Source of the DNA: Corallium rubrum
Lineage: Eukaryota; Cnidaria; Anthozoa; Scleralcyonacea; Coralliidae
Direction: 5' to 3'
NCBI GenBank assembly: GCA_964035015.1
Contig: OZ036006.1
Span: 545,130-609,129, forward strand
Length of the DNA: 64,000 nt
This document shows, piece after piece, positions 55,411 through 64,000 of this stretch (within the stretch, counting starts at the first letter, position 1; each line of letters opens with the position of its first letter). The translations under genes and the position numbers were made by a program. The notes below the pieces were generated by a model. It made no database searches and was not told the origin of the DNA. It saw nothing but the letters and a program-made list of their open reading frames with translations.

Positions 55411-55860
55411 ACCAATTTGTTGCCGCCATTCTAATACAACAGTATGACATGTTTAGTTTACAGTATGTTGAGTTTTAAGGGCAAAGTGTTGATTGTAATT
55501 TACAATTTTGTTGTAATTTTCCTGAATTGGTAAAGTAGTTGTTTGCCTCAATAAACAAGTTGTTTTCCCCAAATGGCAAGTTGCTTGCCTCAGTGGCCGA
55601 ATGGGCACAACTGTCACAAGTTGTTGACTCACAGTCAATATTCCTAAAAGCAATAACAAAAAAATCAGGGTAAAGATATATTAAGTATCCATGAAGCAAA
55701 AAATGTGTTATAATTATGGCAGGAGTATTTACTGAGAGCATTGCCAGAAATTTGAAACAAGATGGCGGCGCGCGTGCGCATTAACGACCATAATAATGGC
55801 GATTCTCAACAGTAAATAATAAGCAGCGCACACAATAATTGAAATTTTGCTTAAATGGGG

Positions 55861-57028
55861 ATATATTTCTTCCTTGGATTGGATTAAGCAACAGTTATAA
55901 CTAAAACCATATATTTACCTCGACGACAAAGTACTTCCCTAGCTCGACTTATTTTTGCACTAAAAGCGCCACTATACATAGTGCTAGCCATAGTAATCTT
56001 TGTAAACAGGTGCTAGAAATTGGGAAAAAAGACCAACAACGTTAAGGGCAATGCGAAGTGCGCAGCTCGCGATGCATTCGGCATGAGTGACAGTCTATTT
56101 CCTGAGCACATAAAGATTTTTATTTGTCCCAATCATAGTACTTCCAAAAGCGTTTGAACTTAATTGCTTGATTTCACAGTTCTTATAGTCGTTTACAGGT
56201 TGTTAACATATACATACATGCACGATTTAGGCAAATTCTTAAGAACTCAATGACCTAAATAGTTTGGTCATGTTCATGAGTTTTGAACTGGGTAAAGGTC
56301 GCGCAAAGTGAATTCATAATTAAGAATTCATATAATAAACGGCACTAACTAAAAACCGTTTATTACCACCTTTCTTAATTATAAAAAAATCACGTAAGAA
56401 CACAATGGCGTAGTTAGGTACTTACATTTATTCTATAATCAATAAAATTACATAATGAAATCAGGATTCTTGACCAAAGAGAACGCTAGCTAACAACTAA
56501 AAACAACGGTCAGAGCTAACGATACCATGCATACTAAATGAGCGCACTGACCTCTCTGTTGATCAAATCTACACCCTTTTGTCTCAAATATCTTTCTTTC
56601 AATACAAGCGTAACCAATTAAATGCAGGTCAAAATAGCACCGAACATTGTCCTTTCCTTTTCGTAACATTCTCCACAACGCAATCAGAAGAACTTTACAC
56701 ACGCCGGTTTCGAAGACTGGGGACTATCTATTTATCTTTGCTATCTCCTTATTACATTTATTAACAGTAATTTGTCTAAACTATTTTATAGAGTGGTTTC
56801 CAAAATGGTCTCCAAATCACAGATGATAGTGAAATGGGCGCACTGAGTTCAGATTATCTAGAAGGTACAGTGCAAATACATATAAACCTATACAAAAACG
56901 TACACTATTATCCCCGAGCCACGGGCGTAAGGCCGAAGGCCCGGAGCCCGGGTGAGGGTGCTAATCTCGACACGCGTGGAGTACACGCGAAATTACACGC
57001 AAGTGGGAAAGAAATTCTGCGAGATGTT
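55861..57028. other. No gene seen
   Basis: Spacer after repeat X. It includes a short palindromic AATTCATAATTAAGAATTC word near 56311 and GGCCGAAGGCCCGGAGCCCGGG-type sequence near 56935. A 70-residue minus frame at 56490-56702 is not recognisable. Confidence 0.35.
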
Positions 57029-57345
57029 TATATTTAACAAATAAAACATAAAGCTCCGTGCATATGTACTCTTATAAAGGTTCGTTTGACGTCATTTGAA
57101 CACGAAAGAAGTTCGAAGAACGAAGTGTACATATGCACAGGAGCGGCATGTTTTATTTGTTTTACAAAGTAATAATAAGAAAAGACAAGCTAAAAGTTGG
57201 ATAGTATTGAAAGTTCGCTATATTTTCCCGCCAGGTGACACCATCCTACGCCACTCCACGCCATTTTACGTCATTCATGATCTTCATACTCTTATAAATG
57301 CACGGAACCTGGCCAATCAGAGCGTGCGTAGAGGACACCTTATTT
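57029..57345. mobile_element. MITE family C, copy 2
   Basis: Same order as 42399-42720: AACAAATAAAACATAAAGCT, TACTCTTATAAAGG, TTTGACGTCATTTGAACACG, GCCATTTTACGTCATTCATG and CCAATCAGAGCGTGCGTAG. The central hairpin is partly deleted. Confidence 0.78.
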
Positions 57346-57377
57346 TATATATTTATATATATATATATATATATAAA
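57346..57377 (+). repeat. (TA)n microsatellite
   Basis: TA tract at the right edge of MITE C. Confidence 0.9.
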
Positions 57378-58039
57378 ATCCACAACTTGTGCAGTTCGAA
57401 TAGCAGGGTACTGGTAACTAACCTGTTAAATTATTCAAATTATTTAAATTTACGTCAGCAAATTATAATTTATAAGTTCGGTTGGATTACGAAATAGTTT
57501 TTCAACGATCATGACGAGAAAGAAAGAAATCTTTGCTAGACTTAAAATGGTTTCAGCTAAAATTTACATTAATATTACTATAAAAATAGACCAAAGAAAG
57601 AAGGCTAACAAGAGGTGTAGCAGCGAGAAAAAGACAACAACAAATACGATTTAAAACCACTGGAAAAAGCCTAAAAATTAATACGATAAAGACCGAAAAC
57701 GATGCCGACCGAAATGTAACTGAAAGAAGAAGGATGTGTCCTGAAACTGTTCAAAGCCGGTAAAGAATTTTGCTCTGGTGTATTCTACATAAATCAAGAG
57801 GGAACGATGAAGACATTTTGAAACAAACGGCTTTTTAGATCATGGAGAGAACTGAATGATGCCTTGTCATATTTATGTGTCAACAACGAAAAAAGTAAGA
57901 AACCGCGAACGAGAAAAACAATCCGAAAAGAGTAGACTGAATTCGCAGTGTTTGTGGTCACAAAAGCAGAAGAAAGTTTAACGGTAGGAGATTCGTATTT
58001 AACAGTTTAGCTGAAATATTAAAACGGAAGAAATCTTGA
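57378..58039. other. No gene seen
   Basis: AT-rich, A-rich on the plus strand; no frame or repeat recognised. Confidence 0.35.
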
Positions 58040-58200
58040 AAATGAAAATTAATATACAATTATTGGTTGAGGTTGAGCATGATATCAGGGCCGAGGTTTG
58101 TGTTATCTGCCGAAGCCGAAGGCTGAGGCGGATAACACAAACAGAGGCCTTGATAATTCTTGATGTCATGCGATAACCGAATTCAATAATTGTTTTATAA
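58040..58200. mobile_element. Foldback element with GCCGAAGCCGAAGGC centre
   Basis: ACAATTATTG and CAATAATTGT, GGCC(G/T)..GTTTGTGTTATC(T/C)GCC and their complements pair across the centre. About 160 bp. Confidence 0.72.
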
Positions 58201-58870
58201 TACAATTATAAATGTAGAAGCCTTTAGAAAGTTTTTTTACAAAGTTAGGTAAAAATAGTAAATATTCACACCGTCTTCAGTTAGAGGTTCGTTAACTTTT
58301 TTCGCTTTCAAATACAATTTTCTCTTTCAAACACTGCTTTAAACTCTAACAGCTGTATGTGTAGCTCGCTTGTTTTTTCTTGGTGGTTTTAGCGTCAACA
58401 AAACGTCCGCCGGATTAATCCGCTTCTGGTCTTCACTCCTAACGACGGCCGCCATGTTTGTTTTGTTCAAACCGCTAGCCAGCGCGTCATAGCTACAGAT
58501 ACTGAATTTTTGATATTTTTTAGGTGGCTAGATATCAAGAATTATCTGTAGGTTGTTAGCCAATCACAACCGAGATTGTATCAGTATTGTATAATAATAT
58601 AAATAATATATTGTCTAGAATTGTCTTTCAACGCTAGGACGTTGACATTGTTTGTTTTGTGTCATTCTTGGCCACTGTTTATATAAATGTTTGAATGAAA
58701 ATTTGTTGTTGTTTTTTTTTAATATTGACATTGCATGTTCTTTCGGTGTGTCAATACACGACTACAGATGAACCTTGCTAACTAATTTGCTGGATGTTTT
58801 CTGATCTGTGTTCATTAATACAACAAAAAACAGAAATTAGGGGAGGGAGGAGAGGGGGGGGGGGTGTAAA
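58201..58870. other. No gene seen
   Basis: An inverted pair (CTACAGATACTGAATTTTTGATATTTTTTAG region and ATCAAGAATTATCTGTAG) lies near 58492-58553. A G-run at 58851-58864 marks the edge of repeat X. Confidence 0.4.
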
Positions 58871-59955
58871 AATGCCGGTAAGATCGCCATGAACAAAGTG
58901 AACACATAAGGAAGGAAGTCAGGAGCAACGGAAAATTTTAAAATAAAACGATTATAGGAAAGCAAATCGAAAAATTGAGACAAATGAACATTGGTCTGGC
59001 ACAAAAAGTTAAACGAACGTTACCGTCCAGATGAAACTCAGAGTCCCATAAGCCATGGAATGCCTCTAAGCAGATTTGGCCGTAAGACTGGTGTTGTTGG
59101 TATACTGAGCATGTCAAAATCAACAAGAAAGTTCGTGTAACGAAGAATAAAAAAATCCTCACATGAACATCTTACATTCAATGCTGGAAATACTAACTAA
59201 TGACATATGTGCTTGATACTTCCTCTGCAAAGACTTTCACGCCTTCGTCAACAAAACAGAACCAATAACTCTGTGCCAGTTAACCACGACGAGTGTATTA
59301 TATTTATTTTTAAAATAAAAATTCCTTTTAGCGCGCGGAAATTGCGTGTTTTTTATTAGCTGTGCCCGCGATTAACCGTAACGCGCATGACAAACCATTG
59401 ATCTTGCAAGCATAAAAAGTATTTGGCCGTGCCGACGTTTTACACATAAAAAGCCGTAGAGTTTAAAAGAACCCTCGGTAACATACCCTCAAATATTGTA
59501 CACAAATATATATTCATGTGTTCTAACAAATATTCAAATTATATAAAAAATTCTGTAGATTCAAATAGTCAAAAACAAGGATTTTTTATTCCTGCTCTTT
59601 GGATCTACAGAATTTTTTTTCTTGAAAGATGATGCAGCAAAATTAAATGATAATGAACGCCTAAAATTGGGGGTCACCGAACTTTCTCCCGAGATAATGA
59701 CCAAAAACCGGCAAATTAGCAGCAATTTTACTATCCTTAATTACACCATGGTTACCATGGTAACTCAATATTAAGCAATTCATACATCAATAACACCAAC
59801 TGGTCCCGGTTGTATATATTCTATACACTCGAATTTTCCTTCACCAAAAATCCCTAGCAGAGTAAAATGCCCAATATTACTTCTAATAAACCCAATTCTC
59901 CCCTGGCATTACCACCTTATTGTATACAGAACTCGCGATTAAGGTCTCCTCAACG

Positions 59956-60026
59956 GCCTCCGTGGCTCAGTGGTCAGAGCATTGCACTAGAATCCCAAAG
60001 TCGTGGGTTCAATTCCTGCCGGAAGG
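59956..60026 (+). repeat. tRNA-like SINE head
   Basis: TGGCTCAGTGG A-box and GGGTTCAATTCC B-box, acceptor 3' strand CGGAAGG, anticodon loop CTAGAAT. Counterpart of the deleted copy at 47405. Confidence 0.65.
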
Positions 60027-61242
60027 CCTGTGTAGTTGCATTTTTCGCAACTGGTCCCGGTTTGGTCTTAAAATGTACATATTCTATACAGTCGAATTTT
60101 CCTTCACCAAAAATCCCTATAACATGCTATGCAATCGAGTGAAATGCCCACTATTACTTCTAATAAACCCAATATTCAGACAACTTGTCTGATTACTTAA
60201 AATATGATCAAAACCATCAGTACAAAAAATAATGGCTATTTTCTTTAATGGTCCAATTTTAATGTGGAACCGTATGGGAGCTTAATTTCTAGATCTTTCT
60301 TTTCTAGATCTTTCTTTTCTAGACCTTTCTTTGCTAGACAACATGCTACACGGCGAGGTACGGATTGATTATATTTTGAAACGTTATTTCTTGGTACTAT
60401 AATAGAATTTTTTAGGGTTTTTTTCTTTTTTTATGGCAGAGCAGTTTTATAAACATTTTCTTTGGTATATCTATGTTCATTTACTGTTGATTTCATATTA
60501 CTTTACCACGTGTGTTGCGAACTTCTCTTTTATTTTCATTCAAATCAACACGACATTTTCCCGCCAAAACTTGCAGGTCCAGCGTAAATGCCGGGAGCGC
60601 ATTGCCGCTTTTTTCTGTATATCCAACTTTACTATATTTCAATTTATGTAACTAAGCTAGTTAGTTCATTCATGATACAGATAATATCCGTCGTTACTTA
60701 TCAAAAATAATATTCTAGACGTAGTTTTAAAGCAATGCAGTAAGTCATTTAATATGCAAGATAAGTAACCTATATATTAACCGTAGCACATCAGTAATGT
60801 AAGATATTGCAGCTTTATGAATATTTTTGTTCATTTTTTAGGAGCAACCACTACAAGGTAGACACACACAAGACAGTAGAAGCTCTTCTTCCCCGGAAAC
60901 GGTAATGAGAATTATGCAAATTATTTTTAACTAATTGATAAGCAAACGTTCCTGACGAATAAATCTTTTTTCTCACGAGCTTTCGATTGCCAGTCTGTAA
61001 TCTTCGCCGGGTAAACTAATAATAAACATCAAATTCATTAAAAACTTATGAGGAAAATTCAAAAGAAATGCATATTTAATCAATATCTGTAAATCGCATA
61101 GTAGTAATCGTATAGTTAGTTAGCGAAAATCACTCCAACTTGAAAAATAGACACGCAATGAGTACATGCATCTACGTTTAGGGCTATGATATACACAACC
61201 TCCTATCCAGGGCTTTGCGATAAACACTGTTTATATTCACGT

Positions 61243-62718
61243 CAGGGGCGGATTTTGGAATTTGTAAACGTCAGTCAATTTTGTAGTCCACAGTCCTAGG
61301 GGGGTTGAGGGGGCATGCCCCCCCGGAAAATTTTTGAAATTGGGGTCTCTAAAATGGCGTTTCCCACGATCTGACAGCACATCTGTGCATAATTTTGAAA
61401 CTTTTAAAACACATTTTATCATGTTTACAAAAGATTTTTTTAAACTTTATTGAGAAAATTATACAGCATTTATACGAATCTTTACAAAGCTAACTAAAAT
61501 ATTAGTTAGCCAAACGAGACAGGCGCAAGGCGCAAACACCCATGCTTTCTAAAAATTAAATAATTATTCCTTGTCTCAAAGACCTTGTAGTGTGGTATTT
61601 TCTAATAAATTATATGTTATCTACCAACTACCGTAACATGATATAAGCTTAGATAAACCTGAGGTCATATTTCACGAACACGTTTAATTAATAAAATATA
61701 TCTCATCAGAGCAAGATAGCGAGACCAACAATAATTTGAAAACAGTATTCATTTCAAAATCATGAAAAGAAAGATCCAATTTAACGTTGAACTAAACCTT
61801 GGCTCAATTGATCCTTTCAAATTCATAAAAGTAATAAGAGCTCCTGGCACACGTGAAATATGCTAATGCAGCCTTGCTGAATAAATATGTCTGAACTCTG
61901 AACTCAGACTTCACTAGGACCCAAAATGATAAATAATAAGATATTGAGACTGGAGTCACTGGACAAAAACACATATATTCGACACTAGACTGTTTGTAGA
62001 TTTGAAATGAAACAAGTCTTACCTTACAGGACTACAGCAGTGGGGGAATAACTGACTCCACGCCAAAATTCAGAAGCTCGCTCGAAATGCTTCCAATCGC
62101 GTCTAAATGTTCCTCGCTTGAAATAAATCGATGACAGTGTAATCTAAATGACAAATCATCGTAGATTTTCGCAGTATTTCTTCATCGTTGTTGTTAAAAG
62201 CAGCTAAAGCCCGTTCGGAAACGCTTTATACAGAAATCATGCATATGACTGAAACTGACAGCGGTGAGAGGTGAGAAGCCTTCAATGAATACGTAATATT
62301 ACTAGTATCTCAGCTGACTCAGCAATCGATCCATCGATGGTTGCCATGGTGCAGATCGGTCAAAAAGCCCAAAATCAACGCGAGAGCCAATCAGGATTGA
62401 GGCAAATCGGTCAAAAAAGTGGTTGCCATGGTGCAGATCGGTCAAATTGATCAAACACCAATCAGATCTCTCCGTACACCGGTCAAAACTTTCAAAGCGA
62501 ACGCTGACCACCCGTCATCCCCTGCCCGGTGTTTGCTGACTCACAAATTACGATAAAAGCAAATTTGAAACCTAATCGTCTGGCCATGCTTTGGCAGTGG
62601 CAGCATAACATTTTCTAGAAGACTCTTGAGATTAAAATATTGTGTGATTGCGCAATTATTCTTGTGATTTTTTACGTCAGTCGCGTGACCGGTCTGATGT
62701 ATGCTAAATCCGCCCCTG
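61243..62718. mobile_element. hAT-like element with 5-bp target duplication
   Basis: The ends CAGGGGCGGATTT and AAATCCGCCCCTG are inverted. CACGT is duplicated (61238-61242, 62719-62723), and copy A of repeat X has the uninterrupted ATTCACGTGACG at about 54255. 1,476 bp. Near the left end is a GGGGGCATGCCCCC palindrome shared with 4428-4665. No transposase frame remains; a 61-residue minus frame at the left end is repeat-derived. Confidence 0.9.
62336..62440 (+). repeat. Direct duplication within the hAT-like element
   Basis: GGTTGCCATGGTGCAGATCG, followed by GTCAAA, occurs twice about 82 bp apart, with further GATCGGTCAA words near 62470. Confidence 0.8.
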
Positions 62719-63453
62719 CACGTGACGTTAGACACAATCTTGGTTCATTTCCAGTTAATTTCCAATACCCTTGCTAAAACAAACATGACAGTCAGCAGTG
62801 TGTCAATTGCAACAGTGTTTGCCAACCGAAAAATCAACCAAGATGGTGTAGCTAATGTCGTGAACAAACGATCTATTCACAACTTTCCTTGTGATGCATA
62901 TGGTTTGATAACAACTATAGTAACTGTGAGAATTTGCAAACACATAACCCGCTACTATCGTAATCCACATTACATGCACCAGGAGAAAAATTGAATCATG
63001 TGAATCAGCCTTTGGTTAAGATAATCATCAAAAACACTGGTAGTGTAATTAATATAACAATAGAGCACATGATAGCAATATGCCAAAACAGGAAATGGCC
63101 AATTTAATTTGATAAAATACATATTAATAGAATAGCATGTAAGAATTTGCTACTATATACATGCACAAATAATACTGTCATAAATATGTTACACACTGGT
63201 TATATCGTTTATCTGAATAAGTATTATCGCAGTCAATAACATAGCTAAAATTGACACATGTTCTAAGGATGTTGGGTGAAGGAAAATTCGAGTGTAGAAT
63301 ATATTCTACACTCGAATTTTCCTTCACCCAAAATCCTTAGAACATCTATGTAATCGAGTGAAATGCCCAATATTACTTATAATATACCCAATTCTCTCCT
63401 GGCATTACCACCTTATTATATATACAGAACTCGCGATCGAGTTCTCGGCAACG

Positions 63454-63524
63454 CCCTCCGTGGCTCAGTGGTCAGAGCATTGCACTAGAATCGCCAGGTC
63501 GTGGGTTTAATTCCTGTCGGAAGG
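63454..63524 (+). repeat. tRNA-like SINE head
   Basis: Counterpart of 54993-55063: TGGCTCAGTGG A-box, GGGTTTAATTCC B-box, acceptor CCCTCCG/CGGAAGG. Confidence 0.65.
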
Positions 63525-63649
63525 CCTGTGTAGTTGCATTTTTCGCAATTGGTCCCGGTTTGGTCTTAAAATGTATATATTCTACACTCGAATTTTCCTC
63601 CACCCAAAATCCTTAGAACATGCTATGTAATCGAGTGAAATGCCCAATA

Positions 63650-63871
63650 TTACTTATAATATAAAGTTGACACAGATTGTTTGCCTTGAGTAAAACTGGC
63701 ACGGATTTTTTGACTTTGGTCAAGCATCTCGTAAACAATGGGTCCAGGATTTTCCTCAATGTGTGATTTGCTATTGCGAGTAATAATGCAAGATACACAA
63801 TATAGCATACTCCACATACACATTTCTGGACAAAAGGCATCCTCTTTAATTTTTACAAATTTATTTTGCAT
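63650..63871 (-). pseudogene. Retroelement ORF remnant with 2A-like motif, copy B
   Basis: Same 73-codon frame as 55189-55410, keeping HIEENPGP with a few substitutions elsewhere (for example PIVYEML for PVVYEML). The frame is open in both copies of repeat X, but I cannot tell selection from recent duplication. Product unknown. Confidence 0.5.
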
Positions 63872-64000
63872 ACCAATTTGTTGCCGCCATTCTAATACAA
63901 CAGTATGACATGTTTAGTTTACAGTATGTTGAGTTTTAAGGGCAAAGTGTTGATTGTAATTTACAATTTTGTTGTAATTTTCCTGAATTGGTAAAGTAGT

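Larger units (their letters stand above)
54188..55860. repeat. Repeat X, copy A, right part
   Basis: Continues copy A after the satellite element and matches 61171-61242 plus 62719-64000 in copy B. Includes the hairpin GGTGAAGGAAAATTCGAGTG / CACTCGAATTTTCCTTCACC at about 54813-54866, the tRNA-like segment at 54993 and the 2A-like frame at 55189-55410. The right boundary is estimated, since copy B leaves the window. Confidence 0.82.
58871..64000. repeat. Repeat X, copy B (runs off right edge)
   Basis: Parallel to copy A throughout, with small indels. It lacks the 5.5-kb satellite element at about 61182 and instead carries the 1.5-kb element at 61243-62718. Two tRNA-like segments occur, as in copy A. 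The right end of X is outside the window. Confidence 0.88.

Noticed and set aside
58938..59162. 74-aa hydrophobic minus frame, considered as a receptor transmembrane segment
   Set aside because: The corresponding part of repeat X copy A (46219-46620) has stops and indels in this frame, and no receptor motif is present.

Overview
This is a repeat-dense, AT-rich, intron-bearing animal genome segment. Penelope-like retroelements with GIY-YIG endonucleases, CR1/Jockey-type LINEs, a hAT transposon, many foldback MITEs and a few spliced host exons suggest a cnidarian, probably an anthozoan such as a stony coral. That assignment is an inference from repeat style; no marker gene proves it. No bacterial-type operons, rRNA genes or CRISPR arrays are present.

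Host genes. Two genes diverge from roughly 5.2-7.5 kb. On the minus strand, two coding exons (4919-5180 and 939-1210) join in frame into the N-terminal half of a membrane-anchored short-chain dehydrogenase of the SDR16C/HSD17B11-RDH10 type; its C-terminal half lies off the left edge. On the plus strand, a 22-nt first coding exon occurs four times in a tandem array of promoter-like units (6971-18620). It joins in frame to exons at 27704-28050, 33582-33656 and 34018-34099 of a protein I do not recognise. Every junction has GT/AG sites and compatible phase, so this is my best candidate for an undescribed gene, with repeated alternative first exons.

Mobile DNA by region. The SDR intron (1211-4918) holds MITEs, tRNA-derived SINE pieces and simple repeats. 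The first array unit is split by a complete hAT (8278-11499) with 8-bp target duplications and a 626-aa transposase. The first intron of the unknown gene holds a 6.8-kb element (19145-25933) with 9-bp target duplications, which has itself absorbed a foldback, a LINE, a hAT MITE (with a second MITE inside it) and a head-to-head Penelope pair. The second intron holds a 5.3-kb Penelope cluster (28257-33540) with one intact 769-aa protein. From 34 to 46 kb there are nested foldbacks, a mariner-like MITE, two LINE fragments and microsatellites.

From 46 kb to the end there are two copies of a long non-coding repeat ('repeat X': 46218-48635 plus 54188-about 55860, and 58871-64000). Copy A is interrupted by a 5.5-kb TIR-bounded element made almost wholly of tandem satellite and palindrome (48646-54184). 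Copy B is interrupted by a 1.5-kb hAT-like element (61243-62718). The other copy supplies the empty site in each case, so both insertions can be read directly.

The strongest leads for something new are the satellite-filled TIR element, the tandem first-exon array with its spliced partner gene, the 6.8-kb 9-bp-TSD element that shares its end with tiny MITEs, and Penelope termini that fold as compact hammerhead ribozymes.
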